From Frigidibacter mobilis (GTDB taxonomy: Bacteria > Pseudomonadota > Alphaproteobacteria > Rhodobacterales > Rhodobacteraceae), in NCBI RefSeq assembly GCF_001620265.1, contig NZ_CP012661.1:2356001-2420000 (forward strand): DNA of 64,000 bases. Reading direction: 5' to 3'. Positions within the stretch are counted from its first letter, which is position 1. The number at the start of each line of letters is the position of its first letter. Made by a program: the position numbers and the translations under genes. This document shows, one piece after another, positions 27,811 through 37,654 of this stretch. The notes beneath the pieces were generated by a model, which worked only from the letters and a program-made list of their open reading frames with translations, did not search any database and was not told the origin of the DNA.

Positions 27811-29955
27811 CTACTTCCGCGCGGCGCGGATCAGCTTGAGGATATCCTTCGCCGCCGAGGGGATGTTGGTGCCCGGCCCGAAGATCGCCTTGACCCCCCG
27901 GTCATAGAGATACTGGTAGTCCTGCTGCGGAATGACCCCGCCGCAGATGACCAGGATATCCCCCGCCCCCGCCGCCTGCAGCGCCTCGACCAGCTTCGGC
28001 GCCAGCGTCTTGTGGCCCGCCGCCTGGCTGGAGATGCCGATCACATGCACGTCGTTGTCGACCGCGTCCTGCGCCGCCTCTTCCGGCGTCTGGAACAGCG
28101 GGCCCACATCCACGTCAAAGCCGATATCGGCAAAGGCAGTGGCGATCACCTTGGCGCCGCGGTCATGCCCGTCCTGGCCCATCTTCACCACCAGCATCCG
28201 CGGGCGGCGACCCTCTTCCTCGGCAAAGGCCTCCACATCGGCCTGGATCGCGGCGAAGCCCTCGTCGCCGTCATAGGCCGCGCCATACACACCCGCGAGC
28301 GTCTTTACCTCGGCCCGGTGCCGGCCGAACACCTTTTCCATCGCCATAGAGATTTCCCCCACGCTCGCCCGCGCCCGGGCCGCCGCCACGGCGGCCTCCA
28401 GCAGGTTGCCACCCTCCGCCGCGCGCCGCTCGATCTCGGCCAGCGCCGCGGTGCAGGCAGCCTCATCCCGAGTCGCGCGGATCGTCTCCAGCCGCGCCAC
28501 CTGCGAGCTGCGCACCGCCACGTTGTCCACATCCAGGATGTCGATCGGGTCTTCCTTGGCCAGCCGGTACTTGTTGACCCCGACGATCACATCCTCGCCG
28601 CGGTCGATGGCCGCCTGCCGCCGCGCCGCGCTTTCCTCGATCCGCAGCTTGGGCATCCCGGTGGCGACGGCCTTGGTCATGCCGCCCATTGCCTCCACTT
28701 CCTCGATCAGCGCCCAGGCCTTTTCGGCCAGCTCCGCCGTCAGGCTTTCCACGTAATACGACCCCGCCAGCGGATCGACGACATGGGTGATCCCGGTTTC
28801 TTCCTGCAAGATCAGCTGGGTATTCCGCGCGATCCGCGCCGAGAACTCGGTCGGCAGGGCAATCGCCTCATCCAGCGCGTTGGTGTGCAGCGATTGCGTG
28901 CCGCCAAGCGCCGCCGCCAGCGCCTCATATGCGGTGCGCACCACGTTGTTGTAAGGGTCCGCTTCCTGCAACGACACGCCCGAGGTCTGGCAATGGGTGC
29001 GCAGCATCAGGCTGCCGGGCTTCTTGGCGCCAAACTCTGTCATGATCCGGTGCCACAGCAGCCGCGCCGCCCTGAGCTTGGCCGCCTCCATGAAGAAATT
29101 CATGCCGATGGCGAAGAAGAAGCTCAGCCGCCCGGCAAAGGCATCGACATCCATGCCCCGCGCAATCGCCGCGCGCACATATTCGCGCCCGTCCGCCAGG
29201 GTGAAGGCCAGCTCCTGCACCAGGTTCGCGCCCGCCTCCTGCATGTGGTAGCCCGAGATCGAGATCGAGTTGAACTTGGGCATCTCGGCGGCGGTATATT
29301 CGATGATGTCGGCGATCAGCCGCATCGAGGGTTCAGGCGGATAGATATAGGTGTTCCGCACCATGAATTCCTTGAGGATGTCGTTCTGGATCGTGCCCGA
29401 CAGTTCCGCCCGCGGCACGCCCTGTTCCTCGCCGGTCACGATGAAGTTGGCCAGGATCGGGATCACGGCGCCGTTCATGGTCATGGACACAGAGACCTTT
29501 TCCAGCGGGATGCCGTCGAACAGGATCTTCATGTCCTCGACAGAGTCGATGGCCACCCCGGCCTTGCCGACATCGCCCACCACACGCGGGTGATCGCTGT
29601 CATAGCCGCGATGCGTCGCCAGGTCGAAGGCGACCGACACGCCCTGCTGCCCCGCCGCCAGCGCCTTGCGATAGAAGGCGTTCGATTCCTCGGCAGTGGA
29701 GAAGCCCGCATACTGGCGAATGGTCCAGGGACGGCCGGCATACATTGTCGCCCGCACGCCGCGGGTGAAGGGGGCGAGGCCGGGCATGGAGCCCAGATGC
29801 GCAAGACCCTCGACATCGGCGGCGGTATAGAGCGGCTTGACCGCGATCCCCTCCAGCGTGTCCCAAGCCAGACTGTCCGGGTTGCGCCCCTTCAACTCTT
29901 TCGCGGCAAGCTGGCGCCAAGCATCCAGATCGGCGGCTTCAGGCTTCTGTGTCAT
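27811..29955 (-). CDS. mcmA: Methylmalonyl-CoA mutase (single chain)
   Basis: 714 residues, the homodimeric type. The N-terminal TIM-barrel substrate domain shows [21 protein letters not shown] and TCQTSG-type contacts ([19 protein letters not shown]). A linker leads to the C-terminal B12-binding domain with the base-off motif GQDGHDRG (the lower-ligand His) and [11 protein letters not shown]. It isomerises (R)-methylmalonyl-CoA to succinyl-CoA, the last step of propionyl-CoA assimilation, with pccA and pccB nearby on the same strand. It is divergent from a DUF4174 gene, and an inverted repeat sits just upstream. Confidence 0.97.
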   Translation of the reverse strand: MTQKPEAADLDAWRQLAAKELKGRNPDSLAWDTLEGIAVKPLYTAADVEGLAHLGSMPGLAPFTRGVRATMYAGRPWTIRQYAGFSTAEESNAFYRKALAAGQQGVSVAFDLATHRGYDSDHPRVVGDVGKAGVAIDSVEDMKILFDGIPLEKVSVSMTMNGAVIPILANFIVTGEEQGVPRAELSGTIQNDILKEFMVRNTYIYPPEPSMRLIADIIEYTAAEMPKFNSISISGYHMQEAGANLVQELAFTLADGREYVRAAIARGMDVDAFAGRLSFFFAIGMNFFMEAAKLRAARLLWHRIMTEFGAKKPGSLMLRTHCQTSGVSLQEADPYNNVVRTAYEALAAALGGTQSLHTNALDEAIALPTEFSARIARNTQLILQEETGITHVVDPLAGSYYVESLTAELAEKAWALIEEVEAMGGMTKAVATGMPKLRIEESAARRQAAIDRGEDVIVGVNKYRLAKEDPIDILDVDNVAVRSSQVARLETIRATRDEAACTAALAEIERRAAEGGNLLEAAVAAARARASVGEISMAMEKVFGRHRAEVKTLAGVYGAAYDGDEGFAAIQADVEAFAEEEGRRPRMLVVKMGQDGHDRGAKVIATAFADIGFDVDVGPLFQTPEEAAQDAVDNDVHVIGISSQAAGHKTLAPKLVEALQAAGAGDILVICGGVIPQQDYQYLYDRGVKAIFGPGTNIPSAAKDILKLIRAARK

Positions 29956-29977
29956 GACATGTCCTCTCTTCCCGGCT

Positions 29978-29998
29978 TTGCGTCACCTTCCGACGCAA
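29978..29998. promoter_or_regulatory. Inverted repeat upstream of mcmA
   Basis: TTGCGTC (29978-29984) and GACGCAA (29992-29998) form a perfect seven-base palindrome with a seven-base spacer, 23 bases upstream of the mcmA start. Position and symmetry fit an operator. The arms share TTGC/GCAA with the sites before pccB but are not identical to them. Confidence 0.45.
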
Positions 29999-30063
29999 GA
30001 ACCGCGTTTCAATCCTGTCCATCATGCCCCGGCGCCCCTATATTCAAGGGAACAGGAGGATGG

Positions 30064-30639
30064 ATGACCCTTTATCTCGCACCGCTTGCCGCCCTTGCCC
30101 TTGTGCTGCTGGCCCAGACGGCCACCGCGCAGGACCAAATCCCCGCACCCCGCGCCGGCATTCTCGCCGCCGAGCATGGCGCAGAGCCCGCTGCGGCCCC
30201 CGCGGCGCCTGCGACAGAAGCGCCCAGTGCCGATGCGCCCGAGCTTGCCGATGCGGCAGCGCTTGCCGAGGACGGCCTTGCCCCGCTCCCGGCCGAGGGG
30301 CTGAGCATCGACGATTTCCGCTGGCAGAAGCGGCTGGTGCTGGTCTTCGCCGACAGCCCCGACAACCCGGCCTTCGCCGACCAGATGCGGATGCTGGCCG
30401 ACCTTCCCGGAGAACTGGCGCAGCGCGACGCCGTGGTGATCTATGATACCGACCCGGCGGCCATGACCGAGCTGCGCAAGCAGCTTCGCCCGCGCGGCTT
30501 CATGCTGGTGCTGATGGACAAGGACGGCCAGATCGCGCAGCGCAAGCCCTTCCCCTGGACGATACGCGAGATCGGCCGTGCCATCGACAAGATGCCGCTG
30601 CGGCAAGAGGAATTGCGCAACCGCCGGCTGACGCCGTAG
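30064..30639 (+). CDS. DUF4174 domain protein, secreted
   Basis: 191 residues. It begins with a signal peptide (MTLYLAPLAALALVLLAQTATAQ), then a low-complexity Ala/Pro/Glu linker (about 25-75), then the DUF4174 domain (DDFRWQKRLVLVFADSPDNP, ending FPWTIREIGRAIDKMPLRQE). The fold is thioredoxin-like in appearance but has no CxxC. The ATG is preceded by AGGAGG. Function is unknown. It is divergent from mcmA and convergent with the DUF6492-like gene. Confidence 0.82.
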   Translation: MTLYLAPLAALALVLLAQTATAQDQIPAPRAGILAAEHGAEPAAAPAAPATEAPSADAPELADAAALAEDGLAPLPAEGLSIDDFRWQKRLVLVFADSPDNPAFADQMRMLADLPGELAQRDAVVIYDTDPAAMTELRKQLRPRGFMLVLMDKDGQIAQRKPFPWTIREIGRAIDKMPLRQEELRNRRLTP

Positions 30640-30658
30640 CGCAGGGGGATATCCAGCC

Positions 30659-31666
30659 TCATGTTGCAAGGAAATCCTCCACTTCGCCCTCGCCTGCAAA
30701 CAGCCCGCGGCCGACAAGATAGCGGGACAGGGCAGCGCGATCCTCGGCCCCGATCCTGAAAAGCCACCTGCGGTGCAGGGCAAGGATTGGCTCGGCCCGG
30801 GTGGCGCACGCAGCGAGTTCGCGCGCCAGATCGCCTGGCCCGGTCGCGCTCAGATGGTAGATCCAAGGCGCTTCTATCGGCGCGAAGCGCGCCTCCCAGG
30901 CCGCATTTCCGCCGCCGGTCGCGGCATAAAGCATCATGAACTCGGTCGACTGTGCGCTACGGCGCGCGAAAAAGCACTCCAGCGGCCCCACTGCCCGTTC
31001 AATCCGGTCAAGCCCGGCCACAAAATCTTCGGTCCGCAGCACAACCGGCGTCGTTGAATCCGGCATGGTCTCTCGCGGGGTCAATGCCCCGCCGATGCGC
31101 CGGGCAGAGGCCTCTGCCCAGATCCGCACCTTAGGAATAGGCGGCACCATCGCGGCGCGGGCCCGGCCATCGGGCGTAACGAACAGGCCCGCCCCCACCG
31201 GCGCGACGAAGAAGTTCTTCGCATCGAGGATGACGGCATGGCTCGCGGTCACGCGCCGCGCGGCGTAGAGTTTGAAGGCCTGCTGCATTAACCAGCCGGA
31301 GTTGAGCGCCCAGCCATAGACCGTGCGCGGCTTGCCCATCAGGCGGTCACGCCAATGGCGCCAGGCACAGCGCGGCCCCGAGACCCAGGCCCGCTCCAGC
31401 CGGTCGAGAGGCCCCCGGAAGCGCAGCGGCATCAAGGATGTGCCACGCACGAACTCCACCCTCGGCGCATGGCGCCCCCAGTCAGGCCGGATCGCCTCGA
31501 ACGCGGCGATGCAGGCCGCTTCGTCCTCGTCATTGGCAATCACAAGGATGCGGCCCACCCCTGCAGGATCAAGAAAGCGATCCATCGACCGCGCCTGCAA
31601 CCGCAGAAGCGGCAGCTCGGTGCGGAAGCAGACGGTCACGAAATCAATGGTGGCACCGCCCTGCAT
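30659..31666 (-). CDS. DUF6492-like protein, possible glycosyltransferase-related
   Basis: 335 residues with no signal peptide or membrane segment. The N-terminus (IDFVTVCFRTELPLLRLQAR) followed by RILVIANDEDEA looks like a GT-A-type Rossmann opening, and the acidic VILDAKNFFVAP could be the DxD-like site. It resembles proteins I know as DUF6492 in Rhodobacteraceae, but this is from memory. It starts three bases after the pccA stop, so it shares that transcript even though a link to propionate metabolism is not obvious. The function is not established. Confidence 0.65.
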   Translation of the reverse strand: MQGGATIDFVTVCFRTELPLLRLQARSMDRFLDPAGVGRILVIANDEDEAACIAAFEAIRPDWGRHAPRVEFVRGTSLMPLRFRGPLDRLERAWVSGPRCAWRHWRDRLMGKPRTVYGWALNSGWLMQQAFKLYAARRVTASHAVILDAKNFFVAPVGAGLFVTPDGRARAAMVPPIPKVRIWAEASARRIGGALTPRETMPDSTTPVVLRTEDFVAGLDRIERAVGPLECFFARRSAQSTEFMMLYAATGGGNAAWEARFAPIEAPWIYHLSATGPGDLARELAACATRAEPILALHRRWLFRIGAEDRAALSRYLVGRGLFAGEGEVEDFLAT

Positions 31667-31669
31667 TGC

Positions 31670-33670
31670 CTATTCGAACTCCATGATGACTTCGTCTACC
31701 CGCAGGCTGGCGCCCGGCGCAGCGGCGACCTTCTTGACGATGCCCTTGCGTTCGGCACGCAGGATATTCTCCATCTTCATCGCCTCGACCGTGGCCAGCG
31801 CCTGCCCCTCCTGCACCTCGTCACCCTCGGCCACGTTGATCTTCACGATCAGCCCCGGCATCGGACACAGCAGGAATTTCGAGGTGTCGGGCGGCATCTT
31901 CTCGGGCATCAGCGCTGCCAGTTCCGCCTGGCGCGGGCTGCGCACATGCACCTTGAGATCGGCGCCGCGCAGCCGCAACCGGAAGCCCTGCGGGACCTTT
32001 CCGACCTTCAGCACCAGCGGCGTGCCATCGACATCGAGCCGCGCCAGGCTCTGCCCCGGCACCCAGTCAGAGCTGACGCGGTGCTGGCTGCCATCCTCGA
32101 AGCGCACCGTCGCGCCCTCGGGATCGGCGGCGATGGTCACGGCAAAGGCCTCGCCCTGCAGCGCCACCACCCAGTCGTCGCCGACATGGCGTTCGTGGTT
32201 GCCAAGCCGCCCGGAAATCCGCGTGCGCCGGATCTCGGCCACGCGGTGCATGGCGGCGGCGGCGGCGGCCACACGGCGCAGGGTGCCCTCGGTCAGCGTA
32301 GCGCCCTGGAAGCCGTCGGGATATTCCTCGGCGATGAATGCCGTGGTGATATTGCCCGAGACAAACCGCGGATGGTCCATCACCGCGCCGACGAAGGGCA
32401 GGTTGTGGCCGATGCCCTCGACCTCGAACGTGTCCAGCGCCAGCCGCATTTCCTCGATGGCCCCCAGCCGCGTCGGCGCCCAGGTGCACAGCTTGGCGAT
32501 CATCGGATCGTAATACATGCTGATCTCACCGCCCTCGAAGACGCCGGTATCGTTGCGGACCACCGCATCGGGGGTTCTGCTTTCCACCGGCGGGCGATAG
32601 CGGGTCAACCGGCCGATGGAAGGCAGGAAGTTGCGATAGGGATCCTCGGCGTAAAGCCGGCTTTCCATCGCCCAGCCGTTGATCTTCAACTCTTCCTGCC
32701 TGAACGGCAGCGGCTCACCCGCCGCCACGCGGATCATCTGTTCGACCAGATCAACGCCGGTAATCAGCTCGGTGACGGGATGCTCCACCTGCAAACGGGT
32801 GTTCATCTCCAGGAAGTAGAAATTCCGCGCGCCATCGACGATGAATTCCACGGTCCCGGCGCTGGTATAGCCGACCGCCTTCGCCAGCGCGCAGGCCTGC
32901 TCGCCCATCGCCTTGCGGGTCGCTTCATCCAGGAACGGCGAGGGCGCCTCTTCGATCACCTTCTGGTTCCGACGCTGGATGGAGCATTCGCGTTCATGCA
33001 GGTAGACACAGTTGCCATGCTGGTCGGCCAGCACCTGAATCTCGATATGCCGCGGCTGGGTCACGAACTTCTCGATGAAGATCCGGTCATCGCCAAAGCT
33101 CGCCGCCGCCTCGTTCTTCGAGGACTCGAAGCCTTCCTTGACCTCGCTCTCGCTCCAGGCGATGCGCATCCCCTTGCCGCCGCCGCCCGCCGAGGCCTTA
33201 ATCATCACCGGATAGCCGATCTGGCCCGAGATCTTCACTGCCTCGTCCGCGCTGGCGATCAGGCCCATATAGCCCGGCACGGTCGACACCCCCGCCTCCT
33301 GCGCCAGCTTCTTCGAGGTGATCTTGTCGCCCATCGCCTCGATCGCCGGCGAGGGCGGGCCGATGAACACCACGCCCTCGCGCTCCAGCGCCGCGGCGAA
33401 GTTCATGTTCTCGGACAGGAAACCGTATCCCGGATGCACCGCCTCGGCCCCGGTCTGGCGCACCGCCTCCATGATCTTGTCGATCACGATATAGGACTGC
33501 GCCGCCGGCGAGGCACCGATATGCACCGCCTCATCCGCCATCTTCACATGCAGCGCATTGCGATCTGCATCGGAATAGACGGCGACCGTCTTGATACCCA
33601 TCTTGCGGGCGGTCTTGATGACGCGGCAGGCAATCTCGCCCCGGTTGGCGATCAGGATCTTCTTGAACAT
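31670..33670 (-). CDS. pccA: Propionyl-CoA carboxylase, biotin-carrying alpha subunit
   Basis: 666 residues. The biotin carboxylase half opens MFKKILIANRGEIACRVIKTA and has the glycine-rich ATP loop KASAGGGGKGMRIAW and EMNTRLQVEHPVTEL. A middle BT-type domain links to the C-terminal biotinyl domain with VEAMKMEN, lysine about 632 being the biotin site. It carboxylates biotin for transfer to propionyl-CoA by PccB, giving methylmalonyl-CoA. In this window it is separated from pccB by four small genes and a terminator, so it probably has its own promoter. The downstream DUF6492-like gene is coupled. Confidence 0.95.
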   Translation of the reverse strand: MFKKILIANRGEIACRVIKTARKMGIKTVAVYSDADRNALHVKMADEAVHIGASPAAQSYIVIDKIMEAVRQTGAEAVHPGYGFLSENMNFAAALEREGVVFIGPPSPAIEAMGDKITSKKLAQEAGVSTVPGYMGLIASADEAVKISGQIGYPVMIKASAGGGGKGMRIAWSESEVKEGFESSKNEAAASFGDDRIFIEKFVTQPRHIEIQVLADQHGNCVYLHERECSIQRRNQKVIEEAPSPFLDEATRKAMGEQACALAKAVGYTSAGTVEFIVDGARNFYFLEMNTRLQVEHPVTELITGVDLVEQMIRVAAGEPLPFRQEELKINGWAMESRLYAEDPYRNFLPSIGRLTRYRPPVESRTPDAVVRNDTGVFEGGEISMYYDPMIAKLCTWAPTRLGAIEEMRLALDTFEVEGIGHNLPFVGAVMDHPRFVSGNITTAFIAEEYPDGFQGATLTEGTLRRVAAAAAAMHRVAEIRRTRISGRLGNHERHVGDDWVVALQGEAFAVTIAADPEGATVRFEDGSQHRVSSDWVPGQSLARLDVDGTPLVLKVGKVPQGFRLRLRGADLKVHVRSPRQAELAALMPEKMPPDTSKFLLCPMPGLIVKINVAEGDEVQEGQALATVEAMKMENILRAERKGIVKKVAAAPGASLRVDEVIMEFE

Positions 33671-33720
33671 GGCACTCCCCGTGCGGTGACGTTGCTGCGG
33701 CCCGGCAGGGCGCAGGCATG

Positions 33721-33754
33721 AAAAAGGCCGCCGGGGCGCAATGTCCCGGCAGCC
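33721..33754 (-). terminator. Rho-independent terminator before pccA
   Basis: Reading the minus strand, GGCTGCCGGG and CCCGGCGGCC form a ten-base stem (one G-T pair) followed by TTTTT. It ends the transcript of the small lipoprotein gene at 33800-34003, about 50 bases before the pccA start, and so insulates pccA from the upstream genes. Confidence 0.75.
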
Positions 33755-33799
33755 TGAAACTGTTGGTCAGCAGATCGCGCGCCGGTCAGGCGCGGGCGG

Positions 33800-34003
33800 T
33801 CAGCACAGGTTGACGTCGTCGCACAGCGCGCCTGCCGCGCCGCCGATGACCGCGCCCTGGATCGCAGAGCCGCCGGTGAGCGCCGCGCCAACGCCGCCGA
33901 TGGAGGCACCGACGGCGCCGCGTTCAAGATCGTTGCTGCCGCAGGCCGCAACAAGGCCAAGGGCCAGGACAGCGGCTGTAAGACGGATCTTTGCGGTTTG
34001 CAT
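33800..34003 (-). CDS. Small glycine-zipper lipoprotein (copy 1)
   Basis: 67 residues. The signal peptide MQTAKIRLTAAVLALGLVAAC ends in a lipobox LVAAC, so the mature protein starts at a lipidated cysteine. The rest is almost entirely glycine-zipper (GAVGASIGGVGAALTGGSA, GAVIGGAAG), ending ALCDDVNLC with a cysteine pair. Glycine-zipper lipoproteins associate with membranes and with each other. GGAGG lies eight bases before the ATG. It resembles the neighbouring gene at 34193-34402 in plan and C-terminal motif, a likely tandem duplication. The function is unknown. Confidence 0.78.
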   Translation of the reverse strand: MQTAKIRLTAAVLALGLVAACGSNDLERGAVGASIGGVGAALTGGSAIQGAVIGGAAGALCDDVNLC

Positions 34004-34192
34004 GTCGAATATCCTCCAATCAGGGAAATGGTTTTCGCAAAGCCAACCCCCGCCGGGCCCGCATGGTTCCCGGCAGTGCGGGCGCCAAAGCACGAACCGC
34101 CACGCCCCAGGGGCGCAGCGGTCCTGTCGAGTGCCGTTAAGGCCGACCTTGCGCAGAAAGGCGCAGCGGCAGCGGACTGCTCGCCTGCCGGA

Positions 34193-34402
34193 TCAGTAAG
34201 CGCGGCGGCAGATGCCCATGTCGTCGCACAGCGCGCCGGCACCAGCACCAAGCGCAGCGCCGGTGAGGGCGTTGTTGTCGGTCGCGTCGGCAATGATCGC
34301 GCCCGCAGCAGCACCGGCCATCGCGCGCTGGCCGTCAGTTTCCATGCAGCCGGCAAGCGCCGACAGACCAATGGCAGCAAGAATGAATTTCGAATTGCGC
34401 AT
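34193..34402 (-). CDS. Small glycine-zipper lipoprotein (copy 2)
   Basis: 69 residues. The signal peptide MRNSKFILAAIGLSALAGC has a lipobox LAGC. The mature part is Gly/Ala-rich zipper sequence (MAGAAAGAIIADATDNN, then GAALGAGAGALCDDMGICRR). It shares GA-rich spacing and the ALCDD-xx-x-C ending with copy 1, 190 bases downstream. GGAGG precedes the ATG with a nine-base spacer; a possible -10 TAGAAT lies at 34440-34445. An upstream in-frame ATG exists but would spoil the signal peptide. The function is unknown; an outer-membrane lipoprotein is the likely fate. Confidence 0.78.
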   Translation of the reverse strand: MRNSKFILAAIGLSALAGCMETDGQRAMAGAAAGAIIADATDNNALTGAALGAGAGALCDDMGICRRAY

Positions 34403-34736
34403 GTTGCTCCGCCTCCAGAAAGGGTTGTTATAGGAGAGCATTCTAGCGCATCTGCCAGTGCCTGAAAGCGAATTTCGCGTGAGCGGGCAGGATCGGCAGG
34501 GAGCCGCCCAGCCGACCTGCCGTCCGGCGAAAAGGTCGGCCTGATCCGCATGGAACCAGGCCGACAGTCAGGGGAAGGGTAACGGTTGCAACGAACCGGG
34601 GCGACAGCCCTGCTGGAGGCCAGCGCCACCCCTTGACCATGCCGCGCGCTGCAGGCCCGATCAACTGCCACGGGCTGCCCGCCCGCGATATGCGCGGGAT
34701 GGCGCCGGGAGAGTGGGGGGCGCAGCGGCAACACGC
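34403..34736. other. Intergenic region with terminator and probable promoter
   Basis: 334 bases without a believable gene. Near the right it holds a nine-base hairpin terminator for the upstream gene, and near the left a possible -10 element (TAGAAT on the minus strand) for the glycine-zipper lipoprotein gene. The remainder shows nothing recognisable. Confidence 0.5.
34530..34565 (-). terminator. Terminator downstream of the 136-residue unknown gene
   Basis: GTCGGCCTG and CAGGCCGAC form a perfect nine-base stem with a 13-base loop. On the minus strand it is followed by CTTTTC. It lies about 170 bases beyond the stop of the gene ending at 34737, so it would leave a long 3' untranslated tail. 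Confidence 0.55.
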
Positions 34737-35147
34737 CTATTCGTCCTCATCCAGGTCGTCATAATCTTCGTCGTCGTCAAAGCCGAAATCCTCGGCCCCT
34801 TCTTCGGCAAAGACTTCGGGAAACGCCGCCTGCGCGCGCTTGAGGTCGATCTTCAGCAAGGCATCATAGCTGGCAGGGTCGAACGGTTCCTCGGCGGGCA
34901 CCACCTCGCGCCCGAACAGCCAGGACAGTCGCCCGGCATCGAGATTGCCCCTCTCGAACGGCTCTTCGCCGAAATGGGCCCAGAGCGCGGCCATGAAGCC
35001 GGCATCGGCCTTGCGGTCGGCAGGGCTGCGGTCGCGGAACCGCTCGCGCCGGATGATCTTGGTCGCGCCCTTCTTGTTGGCGCGGCGAATGACGAACTGG
35101 AAGTCGGTGCTGGGAAGACGGCCGGGAAAGCCGCGATGTTTCAGCAT
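34737..35147 (-). CDS. Conserved-looking protein of unknown function in the propionate locus
   Basis: 136 residues, cytoplasmic. The N-terminal half is basic (RLPSTDFQFVIRRANKKGAT, then KIIRRERFRDRSPADRK). The middle is WAHFGEEPFERGNLDAGRLSW. The C-terminus is extremely acidic (Asp/Glu/Tyr tail of about 20 residues). The start has GGAG eight bases upstream; the frame extends ten codons further but without a better site. No family was recognised. Its constant position among small genes between pccB and pccA is what I recall for related genomes, but the sequence gives no hint of function. Confidence 0.7.
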   Translation of the reverse strand: MLKHRGFPGRLPSTDFQFVIRRANKKGATKIIRRERFRDRSPADRKADAGFMAALWAHFGEEPFERGNLDAGRLSWLFGREVVPAEEPFDPASYDALLKIDLKRAQAAFPEVFAEEGAEDFGFDDDEDYDDLDEDE

Positions 35148-35246
35148 GGTATACTCTCCGCAGAATATGCTCGGCACCGGCCGGCATTCGGGAGAGCAAC
35201 CGATTGGCCGGCCGCCGTCACCCGGACGGCGGCCAGCCCGGGATCG

Positions 35247-35372
35247 TTACTTGTATTTGCCCGTGTAGACCGGCTCAGCCGAGACCGGCTGGGCATACAC
35301 GACTTCTTCCTTTTTCGCGCAAGCAGCGACGAACGCCACGAGGGCGACGGCGAGCAAAGCTTTTTTCGACAT
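35247..35372 (-). CDS. 41-residue lipoprotein
   Basis: A tiny gene. The product reads MSKKALLAVALVAFVAAC followed by AKKEEVVYAQPVSAEPVYTG and KYK. It has a perfect short lipoprotein signal peptide with lipobox VAAC and a mature part of only 24 residues with two VY repeats. AGGAG sits seven bases before the ATG, so translation is well supported. It lies between pccB/DUF6497 and the 136-residue unknown gene on the same strand. Lipidation at Cys18 and outer-membrane anchoring are inferred. The function is unknown. Confidence 0.8.
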   Translation of the reverse strand: MSKKALLAVALVAFVAACAKKEEVVYAQPVSAEPVYTGKYK

Positions 35373-35577
35373 GGTTCACTCCTGTTTTTTGTTATGGTGG
35401 GGGCCTCACTGTCCCCCGCCTGCCTCATATCCGAGATACAGGTCACTTGAAACTGACCAAATGCGAGCATACGGGATGCCGGGGCCGAGGGACAGCCCCC
35501 CGCCCTCAAAACGGCCGGATGTGGCCGCGAAGACTCAGCAAGGGCGCTTGGGCAAACTGCAAGCTGCCGGGATTGCA

Positions 35578-35964
35578 TCAGAACATCTCCCATTCACAGG
35601 CATCTCCTTCCGGGCGGTAGGCCTCGAAGTACTGCACCGCCGCCGGATCGGTCTGCCCGAACGGGATCTCGCGGTCGGCCAGCGAGATCACCACCTGCGA
35701 GGGCTGCGGCCCGAGCACCGACAGCCGCGGCAGCGCGAAGGTTTCGCACAACCAGTGCATGTCCTCGGCCGCGGTCTCGAAATCGACCTCGCCGGCAATC
35801 GCCGGCGCCAGGAACCGGAACCGCGCCGTCAACCCCTCCGGCCCCGGCGCTCCATGCACCGTTTCCAGCCAGCTGACTGCCATGCCGGAGGGCGTGACGA
35901 TCTCCTCCGCCGCCGCAGCGGTGGCGGCCAGCATCACGAGTGCCATGACGATCCCCTCCCGCAC
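35578..35964 (-). CDS. DUF6497-like secreted protein
   Basis: 128 residues starting at a GTG. The GTG start is chosen because AAGGAG, overlapping the pccB stop, lies at proper distance and because it supplies the basic n-region (MREGIV) of the signal peptide MREGIVMALVMLAATAAAAEE. An ATG at 35946 is an alternative. The mature domain (SWLETVHGAPGPEGLTARFR, then DMHWLCETFALPRL and EWEMF at the end) resembles Rhodobacterales proteins I know as DUF6497. It is directly downstream of pccB with a ten-base gap, so it is cotranscribed. A periplasmic role is inferred; its function is unknown. Confidence 0.72.
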   Translation of the reverse strand: MREGIVMALVMLAATAAAAEEIVTPSGMAVSWLETVHGAPGPEGLTARFRFLAPAIAGEVDFETAAEDMHWLCETFALPRLSVLGPQPSQVVISLADREIPFGQTDPAAVQYFEAYRPEGDACEWEMF

Positions 35965-35974
35965 GCCAAGCTCC

Positions 35975-37507
<1,533 letters not shown>

Positions 37508-37606
37508 CATGTCCCCCCGGGCGATGGCTGCTGCGCCCGCAAGCGGGCATGCGATTTCGGGCACCCTATACGCGCACCGACGTTGCACAAAGCAGTTTCC
37601 AGAAAA

Positions 37607-37646
37607 TTTGCAAAGCCTTGGCAAGACTTGCTTCGCAAATTGCAAA
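37607..37646. promoter_or_regulatory. Putative PccR-type operator upstream of pccB
   Basis: TTTGCAAA-GCCT-TGGCAAGA (37607-37626) is followed by TTCGCAAA (37632-37639) and TTGCAAA (37640-37646), all in an unusually AT-rich patch about 100 bases before the pccB start. As I recall, the short-chain acyl-CoA regulator PccR of Rhodobacter sphaeroides recognises TTTGCAAA-like repeats with a four-base spacer at pccB and mcmA. No PccR gene is seen in this window. Confidence 0.55.
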
Positions 37647-37654
37647 TCTGCGAA

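Noticed and set aside
34443..34664. 73-codon minus-strand frame in the intergenic region
   Set aside because: No ribosome site, overlaps a hairpin terminator, no recognisable features.
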